Source of the DNA: Sphingopyxis soli
GTDB taxonomy: Bacteria > Pseudomonadota > Alphaproteobacteria > Sphingomonadales > Sphingomonadaceae
Length of the DNA stretch: 47,449 bases
NCBI RefSeq assembly: GCF_018682675.1
Contig: NZ_JAFMTR010000089.1
Location: forward strand, 1-47,449
Reading direction: 5' to 3'
Positions 34,677-42,497 of this stretch are shown here, piece by piece. Each line of letters starts with the position of its first letter. Within the stretch, counting starts at the first letter, position 1. The notes under the pieces were generated by a model. It did no database searches, was not told where the DNA came from, and was given only the letters and a program-made list of their open reading frames with translations. A program made the position numbers and the translations under genes.

Positions 34677-34985
34677 TCAGCCGCGTGGCCGCCCGATGCG
34701 CAGCCGGACCGCGATCCGGTCGCCGCGACCGATCGCTTCGGCGCGCTGCACCGCGACCTTGACCGGCACCAGATAGCCGCCGTCGCGCGGGAACAGCGCA
34801 GTGGTGAATTCGGTCGACCCGACCCGCGCGACCACCGGCACGACGCCCCAGCCATAGCTTTCGGTGAGCGCGGCATAGCGGATGTCGGCGACATGCGCGT
34901 CGGGCACGACCGCGAACAGATGAGGCGCGGGCCCGCGCCACTCGATCACCTCGGCCTCGAATTCGATATCGTCGTCCATCGCCAT
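34677..34985 (-). CDS. DUF1905-domain protein
   Basis: The 102-residue product matches the DUF1905 family: DIEFEAEVIEWRGPAPHLFAVVP, VPVVARVGSTEFTTALFPRDGGYLVPVKVAVQRAE and RIAVRLRIGR. These proteins form small beta-barrels and often occur with or fused to YdeI-like domains; their function is unknown. I chose the ATG at 34985, which shares one base with the stop of the upstream small gene (TGATG), over a TTG at 34994. Confidence 0.85.
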   Translation of the reverse strand: MAMDDDIEFEAEVIEWRGPAPHLFAVVPDAHVADIRYAALTESYGWGVVPVVARVGSTEFTTALFPRDGGYLVPVKVAVQRAEAIGRGDRIAVRLRIGRPRG

Positions 34986-35200
34986 CAGCGCCAAACGGCG
35001 CGTCCCGTTCCATAGCCGGGGAAGCGTCGTTCAAATTCATCGACGAACAGCAGCCGCACCTCGTCAAGTCGCGCCAATAGCTCGGGCGAGAATCCCGCGA
35101 GTTCGCCATGATCGTGCAAATCGAACAGGCCGAGCAGGAATTGCTGGCACGATTCCGTTTGGACAGCCGGGCTGGAGTCAGGTTTTGGTCCGATCATCAT
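34985..35200 (-). CDS. Hypothetical 71-residue protein
   Basis: I do not recognise this protein. It is soluble and helical in character, with the central sequence QQFLLGLFDLHDHGELAGFSPELLARLDEVRLLFVDEFERRFPGYG. It may start at ATG 35200 or 35197. It lies 24 bases downstream of comM and its stop overlaps the DUF1905 start, so the three are probably one transcript. Its regular helical pattern and tight packing support a real gene. Confidence 0.65.
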   Translation of the reverse strand: MMIGPKPDSSPAVQTESCQQFLLGLFDLHDHGELAGFSPELLARLDEVRLLFVDEFERRFPGYGTGRAVWR

Positions 35201-35224
35201 TCGTCACCTTCGCTTCCAAGTTCG

Positions 35225-36733
35225 TCAGTTTCGTGGTGCCTGTCGCCGATAGCTCAGCGCTTCGGCGATATGGATGCGGCCGATGGCGTCGGCGCCCGCC
35301 AGGTCGGCGATCGTCCGCGCGACGCGCAGGATGCGCGTATAGCCCCGCGCAGACAAGCGCATCGCTTCCGCCGCCTGCGCGAGCAATTGGCGGCCGGGCT
35401 CGTCGGGCGTCGCGACGGCTTCGAGCAGGTCGCCGTCGATCTCGGCATTGGTCCGCGCCTTGTGGTCGGCATAGCGCGCGGTCTGGATATCGCGCGCCGC
35501 CGCGACGCGCGCCGCGACCTCGGCGCTCCCCTCGGCGGGCGGCGGCAGGACCAGGTCGGCGGCGCGCACCGCCTCGACCTCGACATGCAGGTCGATGCGG
35601 TCGAGCAGCGGCCCCGACAGCTTCGCCTGATAGTCGGCAGCGCAGCGCGGCGCGCGGCTGCACGCGAGCGCGGGGTCGCCGAGGTGGCCGCAGCGGCACG
35701 GGTTCATCGCCGCCACCAGCTGCACGCGCGCCGGAAAGGTCACATGCGCGTTGGCGCGCGCCACGCTGACCTCGCCCGTTTCGAGCGGCTGGCGCAGACT
35801 GTCGAGGACGCCGCGCTGGAATTCGGGCAGTTCGTCGAGGAACAGCACGCCGAGATGCGCGAGGCTGACCTCGCCCGGCCGCACGCGAAGCCCCCCGCCG
35901 ACGAGCGCCGGCATCGACGCCGAATGGTGCGGCGCGCGAAACGGCCGCGCGCGCACCAGCCGCCCGCCCTCGAGACTGCCCGCGACCGACGCGATCATCG
36001 ACACTTCGAGCGCTTCGGCGGGGGTCAGCTCGGGCAATATGCCCGGCATGCACGCGGCCATCAGCGACTTGCCCGATCCGGGCGGACCGCTGAACAGCAG
36101 ATTATGCGCGCCCGCCGCCGCGATCTCGAGCGCGCGCTTCGCCGTCTCCTGCCCCTTGACCTGGGCCAGGTCCGCGGCGCGCGCCGGCGCCTCGACCTCG
36201 CCGGGCACCGGCGGCGACAGGATCGCCTGCCCCTTGAAATGCGCGAGCAGCGACAGGAGGTCGGGCGCCCCCAGCACCTCGACGCTTCCGGCCCACGCCG
36301 CCTCGGGCCCCTGCGCGGCGGGGCAGATCAGCCCGCGCTCGACGCTGCCTGCGTGAATGGCGGCGAGCAGCACGCCCGGCGACGCCGCCACCCGTCCGTC
36401 GAGCCCGAGCTCGCCGACGACGACATAACCCGCCAGCGTCTCGGCATCGATCACCCCCATTGCGCCCAAGAGCGCGAGCGCGATCGGCAGGTCGTAATGC
36501 GAGCCTTCCTTGGGCAGGTCGGCAGGCGACAGGTTCACCGTGATCACCTTCGGCGGCAGCGACAGGCCGATCGCGGCGATCGCCGCGCGCACACGCTCGC
36601 GGCTCTCGCCGACCGCCTTGTCGGGCAGGCCGACGACGACGAAGCGCGGCATTCCCGGCGTGATCTGGCACTGCACCTCGACCCCGCGCGCATCGATGCC
36701 GAGGTAGGCGACGGTTGAGACGATTGCGACCAT
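35225..36733 (-). CDS. comM: ComM/YifB-type Mg-chelatase-like AAA ATPase
   Basis: This 502-residue AAA+ protein has an N-terminal ChlI-like domain (residues 1-190: STVAYLGIDARGVEVQCQITPGMPRFVVVGLPDKAVGESRERVR), then the ATPase core with Walker A GPPGSGKS (216-223), Walker B LFLDELPEF and sensor motifs, and the C-terminal Mg_chelatase_C domain (ARGYTRILRVARTIADLAG). The Cys motif CRCGHLGD...C is typical. ComM is a branch-migration helicase used in natural transformation in other bacteria. The ATG follows AGGGGGATC. It is divergent from the TetR gene of the VOC/GST block. Confidence 0.95.
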   Translation of the reverse strand: MVAIVSTVAYLGIDARGVEVQCQITPGMPRFVVVGLPDKAVGESRERVRAAIAAIGLSLPPKVITVNLSPADLPKEGSHYDLPIALALLGAMGVIDAETLAGYVVVGELGLDGRVAASPGVLLAAIHAGSVERGLICPAAQGPEAAWAGSVEVLGAPDLLSLLAHFKGQAILSPPVPGEVEAPARAADLAQVKGQETAKRALEIAAAGAHNLLFSGPPGSGKSLMAACMPGILPELTPAEALEVSMIASVAGSLEGGRLVRARPFRAPHHSASMPALVGGGLRVRPGEVSLAHLGVLFLDELPEFQRGVLDSLRQPLETGEVSVARANAHVTFPARVQLVAAMNPCRCGHLGDPALACSRAPRCAADYQAKLSGPLLDRIDLHVEVEAVRAADLVLPPPAEGSAEVAARVAAARDIQTARYADHKARTNAEIDGDLLEAVATPDEPGRQLLAQAAEAMRLSARGYTRILRVARTIADLAGADAIGRIHIAEALSYRRQAPRN

Positions 36734-36824
36734 GATCCCCCTTTGTTCCCGCGCCTTCTTAGGCCAAGCCGCGGGAAGGTCGAGTCAATTTATCGCCGCC
36801 TTGGCGCAATTCCCCGATCGCCGT

Positions 36825-36853
36825 TTGACAACATACCAACTGGTCGGTATGTC
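36825..36853 (+). promoter_or_regulatory. Promoter of the second TetR gene and the VOC/GST block
   Basis: TTGACA (36825-36830) and TATGTC (36848-36853) are 17 bases apart. The expected start site is about 36860-36861, at the ATG of tetR, so the mRNA is probably leaderless. The spacer and the -10 box lie in the operator palindrome. Confidence 0.6.
36831..36852. promoter_or_regulatory. Operator palindrome of the second TetR
   Basis: ACATACC-N8-GGTATGT has perfect 7-bp arms and covers the promoter spacer and -10 box. It resembles TetR-type operators and is best explained by self-repression of the TetR gene, and of the downstream operon if co-transcribed. Confidence 0.7.
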
Positions 36854-36860
36854 GAGTCGC

Positions 36861-37496
36861 ATGACCACGACCCGGACCCCCACCGCCAGCAAGACCCGCG
36901 CCCCGCGGGGCAGCGCGCGCGCCGCGCTGATCGCCGCCGCGCACGCGACGGTCCGCAAGCAGGGCTATGCCGCGACCAGCGTCGACGAGATTTGCGCCGT
37001 CGCGGGCGTCACCAAGGGCGCCTTCTTCCACCATTTCGAATCGAAGGAAGCACTGGGTGTCGCCGCGGCCGAGGGTTGGACCGAACGCGCGCGGCCGATG
37101 TTCGAACTCGCGCCGCACAACCGCTTGGGCGATCCGCTCGACCGCCTGCTCGGCCATATCGATTTCCGGCTCGCGATGCTCGACGGCCCGACCGAGGATT
37201 ATACCTGCTTCGTCGGCACGATGGTGCAGGAGGCCTATGCGACGAGCGACCGCATCCGCGCCGCGTGCGAGGCGAGCATCAACGCCTATTGCGAGGCGCT
37301 CGCCCCCGACATCCAGGCTGCGATGGATCTCTATGGCGTGCCCGACGACATCACCGCGATCGGCCTTGCCCAGCATGTCCAGTCGGTGCTGCAGGGCGCC
37401 TTCGTCTTGGCGAAGACCACGAACGACCCGGCGATTGCGCGCGGGACCGTCACCCATCTGAAGCGTTACGTCCGGATGCTGTTCGGGCGAGATTGA
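36861..37496 (+). CDS. TetR-family regulator of the VOC/GST block
   Basis: The 211-residue regulator has an N-terminal helix-turn-helix (RAALIAAAHATVRKQGYAATSVDEICAVAGVTKGAFFHHFESKEALG, about residues 20-65) and a helical ligand-binding domain with a Cys (TCFVGTMVQEAYA). I chose the ATG at 36861 because the earlier ATG at 36849 lies in the -10 box and would not be transcribed. It starts a run of twelve same-strand genes and has an operator over its own promoter, so it likely represses itself and perhaps the whole run. The ligand is unknown; the neighbours suggest an electrophile or aromatic compound. Confidence 0.9.
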   Translation: MTTTRTPTASKTRAPRGSARAALIAAAHATVRKQGYAATSVDEICAVAGVTKGAFFHHFESKEALGVAAAEGWTERARPMFELAPHNRLGDPLDRLLGHIDFRLAMLDGPTEDYTCFVGTMVQEAYATSDRIRAACEASINAYCEALAPDIQAAMDLYGVPDDITAIGLAQHVQSVLQGAFVLAKTTNDPAIARGTVTHLKRYVRMLFGRD

Positions 37497-37507
37497 GGAG
37501 AGAGCCG

Positions 37508-37948
37508 ATGTCCGATTCCCCCAGAATGATCTTCGTGAACCTGCCCGTCGCCGACCTCGATAGGTCGAAGGCCTTTTACGAGGCGCTCGGCTTCACCAAC
37601 GAGCCGCGCTTTACCGACGACACCGCCGCCGCAATGGTCTGGTCGGACACGATCTTCGTGATGATCCTGACCCACGACAAGTGGAAGAGCTTCACCGACC
37701 GCCCGATCGCCCCGGCGGGGTCGAGCGAGGTGTCGCTCGCGCTGGCGCTCGGCAGCCGCGAAGCGGTCGATGCGATGGCCGAGGCGGCGGCCGCCGCCGG
37801 CGGCACCGCCGATGTCAATCCGGTGCAGGACCATGGCTTCATGTACGGCCGCGACATTCTCGACCCCGACGGTCACGTCTGGGGCCCCTTCTGGATGGAG
37901 CCCGCGGTGGCGAACGGCGACGCGCCGGTTCCCGAAGTCGCCGCCTGA
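37508..37948 (+). CDS. VOC-family protein (lactoylglutathione-lyase-like)
   Basis: The 146-residue product is a two-module VOC protein: RMIFVNLPVADLDRSKAFYEALGFTNEPRF in module 1 and DHGFMYGRDILDPDGHVWGPFWME in module 2. Members of this subgroup are annotated as glyoxalase-like, but the classical metal Glu is not obvious (HVWGPFW replaces it), so catalytic activity is uncertain. A GGAGAGAG ribosome binding site precedes the ATG. It is the first gene after tetR, with a gap of only 11 bases. Confidence 0.85.
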   Translation: MSDSPRMIFVNLPVADLDRSKAFYEALGFTNEPRFTDDTAAAMVWSDTIFVMILTHDKWKSFTDRPIAPAGSSEVSLALALGSREAVDAMAEAAAAAGGTADVNPVQDHGFMYGRDILDPDGHVWGPFWMEPAVANGDAPVPEVAA

Positions 37949-37961
37949 CGGGAGCCGCCGC

Positions 37962-38180
37962 ATGAGTTTCCAGGCCTATCTCGACAATATCGCGGCGAAG
38001 ACCGGAAAGTCGGCCGACGATCTGAAAACCCTCGCGATCGGAAAAGGCCTCGCCGACGCGAAAGGCCTCGCCCCCGGGGTCAAGGCGACCGCGATCATCG
38101 ACTGGCTCAAGCGCGATTTCGACCTCGGCCACGGCCATGCGATGTCGATCGTCGCCTACATCAAAGGGAAAAGGAGCTGA
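37962..38180 (+). CDS. DUF4287-domain small protein
   Basis: The 72-residue protein is helical: SFQAYLDNIAAKTGKSADDLKTLAIGKGL, then LAPGVKATAIIDWLKRDFDLGHGHAMSIVAYIKGK. This matches the DUF4287 family of small proteins, often found near AHSA1/SRPBCC or DUF1801 genes, with unknown function. It is 13 bases after the VOC gene and two bases before the GST gene, firmly inside the operon. Confidence 0.88.
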   Translation: MSFQAYLDNIAAKTGKSADDLKTLAIGKGLADAKGLAPGVKATAIIDWLKRDFDLGHGHAMSIVAYIKGKRS

Positions 38181-38182
38181 CC

Positions 38183-38857
38183 ATGCCCGTCAACCCCGAC
38201 AGCAAGCTCGAAGTCACCGCCTTCGACTGGGTGCCCGACTTCGCGCGCGGCTTCGTCCGCGACCTACGCCCGCGCTGGGCGTGCGAAGAGATCGGCCTCG
38301 ACTATGCCGAACATCTGATCAGCGCGGTCAACCGCCCCGCCGACCATTTCCTGTTCCAGCCGTGGGGGCAGGTGCCGGTGCTGAGCGACGGCGGCATCCG
38401 CCTGTTCGAAAGCGGCGCGATCCTGCTCCACCTCGCCGAAAAGGACGCGCGGTTGATGCCGCGCGACCCGCAGGCGCGCGCCAGCACGCTCGCCTGGCTG
38501 TTCGCCGCCTATAACAGCGTCGAGCCGATGCTGTTCGAACTCGGCAATGTCGACATTTTCGCGAAGGACGAGGAATGGGCGCGGCTCCGCCGCCCGAGCC
38601 TGATCGAATTCATCCAGGGCCGCCTCGGTCGTCTGAACGACGCGATCGGCGACAAGCCCTATCTCGTCGGCGAATTCACCGTCGCCGACATCGCGATGGC
38701 GACCGTGCTGCGCGAGGGGGTCGAGGCCGGGCTGGTTGCCGAACAGCCGCGCGTCGCGGCCTATCTCGACCGCTGCCTCGCGCGCCCCGCCTTCCAGCGC
38801 GCGCTCGCCGCGCAGCTCGACGCCTTCAACGACGAAGCGGGCCCACCCGCCGCCTGA
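38183..38857 (+). CDS. Glutathione S-transferase
   Basis: The 224-residue protein has an N-terminal thioredoxin-like domain (about 10-90: RPRWACEEIGLDYAEHLI, WGQVPVLSDGGIRLFESGAILLHLAEK with the conserved cis-Pro and glutathione-binding ES) and a C-terminal helical domain (PYLVGEFTVADIAMATVLREG with the N-cap DIAM). The catalytic Ser/Cys position is not typical: residues 20-30 contain ARGFVRDLRPRWAC, so the chemistry is uncertain. It likely conjugates or reduces electrophiles with glutathione. Confidence 0.9.
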   Translation: MPVNPDSKLEVTAFDWVPDFARGFVRDLRPRWACEEIGLDYAEHLISAVNRPADHFLFQPWGQVPVLSDGGIRLFESGAILLHLAEKDARLMPRDPQARASTLAWLFAAYNSVEPMLFELGNVDIFAKDEEWARLRRPSLIEFIQGRLGRLNDAIGDKPYLVGEFTVADIAMATVLREGVEAGLVAEQPRVAAYLDRCLARPAFQRALAAQLDAFNDEAGPPAA

Positions 38858-38886
38858 TCCCCCCACCTTGCCCCAGGAGAGACAAG

Positions 38887-39621
38887 ATGACCTATGTCGA
38901 AGGATTTGTGCTCGCGGTGCCGACCGCCAACAGGGAAGCGTATCGGAAGCACGCCGCCGACGCCGCGCCGCTGTTCCGCGAATTCGGCGTCAGCCGGATG
39001 GTCGAATGCTGGGGCGACGATGTCCCAGACGGCAAGGTCAACGACTTCAAGAGCGCGGTGCAGGCCAAGCCCGACGAGACCGTCGTCTTCAGCTGGTTCG
39101 AATATCCCGACAGGGCGACGCGCGACGCCGCGACGACAAAGATGATGAGCGATCCGCGCATGGCGGCGATGGGCGGCGAGATGCCGTTCGACGGCAAGCG
39201 CATGATCATCGGCGGCTTTGAATCGATCGTCGACGACCGCGGCGCCAAGGAAGCGATCGGGGGCGCCACCGGCTATGTCGACGGCTTCGTCGTCCCTGTC
39301 CCCGACGGCAACAAGGAGGCCTATCGCGCGATGGCCGAAAAAGCCTCCGAGGTGTTTCGCGACTATGGCGCGACGCGCGTGGTCGAGGCATGGGGCGACG
39401 ACGTCCCCGACGGCAAGGTTACCGATTACAGCCGCGCCGCGCACCGGCAGGACGGCGAAACCGTCGTCTTCAGCTGGATCGAATGGCCGAGCCGCGAGGC
39501 CCGCGTCGCGGCGTGGGACAGGATCATGGCCGACGACCGGATGAAGCACGACCCGAACGACCAGACCTTCGACGGCAAGCGCATGATCTATGGCGGCTTC
39601 GCGCCGATCGTCGAGGCCTGA
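38887..39621 (+). CDS. Tandem DUF1428 protein
   Basis: Two DUF1428 domains lie in one 244-residue protein, about residues 1-115 and 127-244. Each has the pattern YV[ED]GFV[VL][AP]VP, WGDDVPDGKV, ETVVFSW and FDGKRMI[IY]GGF. The family is a dimeric alpha/beta-barrel usually made of single ~115-residue chains, so this is an internal fusion that could fold as one pseudo-dimer. A GGAGAGA site precedes the ATG at 38887. The function is unknown. Confidence 0.88.
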   Translation: MTYVEGFVLAVPTANREAYRKHAADAAPLFREFGVSRMVECWGDDVPDGKVNDFKSAVQAKPDETVVFSWFEYPDRATRDAATTKMMSDPRMAAMGGEMPFDGKRMIIGGFESIVDDRGAKEAIGGATGYVDGFVVPVPDGNKEAYRAMAEKASEVFRDYGATRVVEAWGDDVPDGKVTDYSRAAHRQDGETVVFSWIEWPSREARVAAWDRIMADDRMKHDPNDQTFDGKRMIYGGFAPIVEA

Positions 39622-39652
39622 TGCCCGGCCCCAACCCCCAAGGAGAGAACCC

Positions 39653-40447
39653 ATGACCGACGCATCGAACTTCATCTGGTACGAACTGATGACCCCCGAC
39701 CCGGCGGGCGCGGCGCGCTTTTATGGCGCGGTCGTCGGCTGGACGATCGCCTCGGAGCGCGACCCCGCCGCCGGCGATATGGATTACCGCATGATCGGGC
39801 GCAGCGACGGCGGCAACGCGGGCGGCGTGCTTGCGCTGGGTGCCGATATGATCGCGGGCGGCGCTCGGCCCTTGTGGATCGGCTATCTGCATGTCGCCGA
39901 CGTCGACGCCGCGCTCGACGCGATCAAGGCCGACGGCGGCAGCGTACAGATGCCGGCGACGGACCTTCCGGTCGGCCGCATCGCCATGGTCACCGACCCG
40001 CAGGGCGCGCCCTTCTATGTCATGGCCCCCAAGCCCCCCGAGGGCATGGAGGGCATGGAGAGCGACGTCTTTTCGGTGACCGAGGCACAGCATGTCCGCT
40101 GGAACGAGCTCGCCACCAGCGATCCCGAAGCCGCGATCGGCTTCTATACCCGCCACTTCGGCTGGGGTCAGGACGGCGCGATGGATATGGGCGAGATGGG
40201 CGCCTATCGCTTCATCCAGCGCGGCGATGTCGGGATCGGCGCGGTGATGCCGCTGATGCCCGGCATGCCCGCATCGATGTGGACCTATTACATCGGCGTC
40301 GACGACATCGACCGCGCGCAGGCGGCGGTGACCGCGAACGGCGGCACGATCACCAACGGGCCGATGGAAATTCCGGGCGGCGAATATGCGATGAACGGCA
40401 TCGACCCGCAGGGTGCCGCCTTCGGTCTTGTCGGCCCGCGCAAATAG
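39653..40447 (+). CDS. Tandem VOC-family protein
   Basis: The 264-residue protein has two VOC domains in one chain, about residues 1-125 (FIWYELMTPDPAGAARFYGAVVGWTI, VTDPQGAPFYVMAP) and 135-264 (VRWNELATSDPEAAIGFYTRHFGW, IDPQGAAFGLVGPR). Such two-domain glyoxalase-like proteins are common in actinobacteria and sphingomonads and are mostly of unknown activity; neither half shows a clear metal Glu at the end. A GGAGAGA site lies five bases before the ATG at 39653. Confidence 0.88.
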   Translation: MTDASNFIWYELMTPDPAGAARFYGAVVGWTIASERDPAAGDMDYRMIGRSDGGNAGGVLALGADMIAGGARPLWIGYLHVADVDAALDAIKADGGSVQMPATDLPVGRIAMVTDPQGAPFYVMAPKPPEGMEGMESDVFSVTEAQHVRWNELATSDPEAAIGFYTRHFGWGQDGAMDMGEMGAYRFIQRGDVGIGAVMPLMPGMPASMWTYYIGVDDIDRAQAAVTANGGTITNGPMEIPGGEYAMNGIDPQGAAFGLVGPRK

Positions 40448-40459
40448 AGGAGAGAAGCA

Positions 40460-40879
40460 ATGGCAAATCCCGATCAGGGCCCGACCACCGGCCTGACCCC
40501 GCATATCGCGATCGCCGACAAGCGCGGCGGCGAGGCGATCGACTTCTACAAACGGGCGTTCGGCGCGACCGAGAATATGCGGATGCCCGCCGAGGACGGC
40601 GTGCGGCTGATGCACGCGCATCTGACGATCAACGGCGCGTCGCTGATGATGCACGACGATTTTCCCGAATATAGCGGCCATGCGATGAGCCCGCCGACGG
40701 GAGTGACGCTGCACCTGCACGTCGACGACACCGACGCCTGGTTCAAACGGGCGATGGAGGCGGGCGCGTCGTCGACGCTCGAACCGCACGATGCCTTCTG
40801 GGGCGACCGTTACGCGCAGGTGAAGGATCCGTTCGGCCATCTCTGGTCGATCGGCGGCCCGATCAAAGGAGAGAAATGA
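40460..40879 (+). CDS. PhnB-like VOC protein
   Basis: The 139-residue product has the pattern of PhnB/YjdN-like VOC proteins: GLTPHIAIADKRGGEAIDFYKRAFGATENMRMP, VRLMHAHLTINGASLMMHDDFPEY and DRYAQVKDPFGHLWSIGG. His15 and other His residues could bind metal, but the true activity of these proteins is unknown. It is 12 bases after the tandem VOC gene, and its stop overlaps the next ATG by four bases. Confidence 0.88.
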   Translation: MANPDQGPTTGLTPHIAIADKRGGEAIDFYKRAFGATENMRMPAEDGVRLMHAHLTINGASLMMHDDFPEYSGHAMSPPTGVTLHLHVDDTDAWFKRAMEAGASSTLEPHDAFWGDRYAQVKDPFGHLWSIGGPIKGEK

Positions 40880-41376
40880 TGTCGAACAAAGCAACGCTGT
40901 GCCTCTGGTACGACAAGGATGCCGAGGAAGCGGCGAACTTCTATGCCGCGACCTTCCCCGACACCAAAGTCGGCGCCGTCCACCGCGCGCCGAGCGACAA
41001 CCCCAGCGGCAAGCAGGGCGACGCGCTGACCGTCGATTTCACGCTGCTCGGTTTTCCCTGCATCGGGCTCAACGGCGGCTCGGCCTTCAAGCATAGCGAG
41101 GCCTTTTCCTTCCAGGTGCACACCGACACGCAGGAAGCAACCGACCGGCTGTGGAACGCGATCGTCGGCAATGGCGGACAGGAAAGCATGTGCGGCTGGT
41201 GCAAGGATAAATGGGGCATCTCGTGGCAGATCACCCCGCGCGCGCTGACCGATGTGATGACGAGCGGCGATCAGGCCGCCGCCAAGCGCGCGTTCGAGGC
41301 GATGATGACGATGAAGAAGATCGACGTAGCGACGATCGAGGCCGCGATCCGGGGCGAAGAGGTTGGGGCGGCGTAG
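40876..41376 (+). CDS. VOC protein of the PhnB / 3-demethylubiquinone methyltransferase-like group
   Basis: The 166-residue product has the pattern of the VOC branch often labelled 3-demethylubiquinone-9 3-methyltransferase: KATLCLWYDKDAEEAANFYAATFPDTKVGAVHRAPSDNP, DFTLLGFPCIGLNGG and GWCKDKWGISWQITPRAL. The label is historical and does not prove methyltransferase activity. Three cysteines (FPCIG, MCGWCK) are in conserved-looking places. The ATG at 40876 overlaps the previous stop (ATGA), so the two VOC genes are coupled. Confidence 0.85.
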   Translation: MMSNKATLCLWYDKDAEEAANFYAATFPDTKVGAVHRAPSDNPSGKQGDALTVDFTLLGFPCIGLNGGSAFKHSEAFSFQVHTDTQEATDRLWNAIVGNGGQESMCGWCKDKWGISWQITPRALTDVMTSGDQAAAKRAFEAMMTMKKIDVATIEAAIRGEEVGAA

Positions 41377-41812
41377 CCCGTTCCTCTTCGCCTGGTTGCT
41401 CTGCGGCACGCTCGACATCGTCTATGCGATGGTGTGGAGCGTGCTCGCGGGGAGCAATCCGGCCAGGATGCTGCGCGGCGTCGCCAAGGGGCCGTTCGGC
41501 GACGGCGCGGGCGACTGGGGGCTCGGCGGCGCGCTCGCGGGGCTTGCGACGCATTACGCCATCATGGGTGCGATGGTCGCCTGCTGGTTTTTCGCGGTAC
41601 GCCGCATCCCGGCCCTCCGCCAGCCGTGGTGGCTCACCGGAACACTCTATGGCTTCGGCCTCTATCTGGTGATGAACGGACTGGTCCTCCCGCTCCGCTT
41701 CGGCGCACCCTTTCCGCCGGCCGATCTCGTCAAGGGACTGGTCGCGCTGTTCCCGCACATTGTCTTCATCGGCCTGCCGCTCGCCTGGCTGACCCGCAAG
41801 GATACCGTTTGA
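41363..41812 (+). CDS. Hypothetical four-helix membrane protein
   Basis: The 149-residue protein has about four membrane helices (LFAWLLCGTLDIVYAMVWSVL, ALAGLATHYAIMGAMVACWFFAV, WWLTGTLYGFGLYLVMNGLVL and LVALFPHIVFIGLPLAWL). I do not recognise the family with confidence. The frame starts with TTG at 41363, inside the preceding gene, with GGGGCGAAG upstream. It ends TGATG, sharing one base with the next ATG, so it is coupled to the GST gene. Confidence 0.75.
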   Translation: MGRRSPFLFAWLLCGTLDIVYAMVWSVLAGSNPARMLRGVAKGPFGDGAGDWGLGGALAGLATHYAIMGAMVACWFFAVRRIPALRQPWWLTGTLYGFGLYLVMNGLVLPLRFGAPFPPADLVKGLVALFPHIVFIGLPLAWLTRKDTV

Positions 41813-42465
41813 TGCTGATTTTCTACGGCCACCCCTTTTCCTCCTACACCTGGAAGGCGCTGATCGCGCTCTACGAAAAGGGGCTCGACTTCGACTATCG
41901 CTCGGTCGACCCGGCGTTCCCCGATCATATGCCCGAGCTGAGGGCGCACTGGCCGGTCGGGCAATTCCCGCTGCTCGTCCACGACGGGACGCCCTGGTTC
42001 GAATCGTCGATCATCATCGAATATCTCGACCATATCGCCCCCGAACCGCGGCTGATCCCGCAGGACTTCGACGCGGCGCTCAAGGTCCGGCTGTTCGACC
42101 GCATCTTCGACAATCAGGTGATGAACCGGATGCAGGAGGTGGTGAACGACGCGATCCGCGGCCCCGAAAATCATCTGCCCGTGATCGTCGAACAGACCCA
42201 CGCGCGGCTCGACACCATCTACGCCTGGCTCGACAGCGAGCTCGCGGGCGGCGGCTGGGCGACGCCCTATGGCTTTACCATGGCCGATTGCGCCGCGGCA
42301 CCGTCGCTCTTCTATGCCGACTGGGTCTATCGGATCCCCGACACATATGAAAATCTCCGCGCCTACCGCGCCCGCCTCCTCGCACATCCGACGGTGTCGC
42401 GCTGCGTCGAGGAAGCCCGGCCGTACCGCGCCTATTTCCCGCTCGGCGCGCCCGACCGCGACTAA
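41812..42465 (+). CDS. Glutathione S-transferase
   Basis: The 217-residue protein has the N-terminal thioredoxin-like fold (LIFYGHPFSSYTWKALIALYEKGLDFDYRSVD, FPLLVHDGTPWFESSIIIEYLDHIAP with the glutathione-binding Glu-Ser pair) and a C-terminal helical domain (TPYGFTMADCAAAPSLFYADW). Ser9 or Ser10 of HPFSSYTWK is the likely activating residue. The two GST genes of this block are clearly different in sequence, so they probably handle different substrates. Confidence 0.92.
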   Translation: MLIFYGHPFSSYTWKALIALYEKGLDFDYRSVDPAFPDHMPELRAHWPVGQFPLLVHDGTPWFESSIIIEYLDHIAPEPRLIPQDFDAALKVRLFDRIFDNQVMNRMQEVVNDAIRGPENHLPVIVEQTHARLDTIYAWLDSELAGGGWATPYGFTMADCAAAPSLFYADWVYRIPDTYENLRAYRARLLAHPTVSRCVEEARPYRAYFPLGAPDRD

Positions 42466-42497
42466 CCTTCCCCCCACGAAAGACAATGGAGAGAAAA

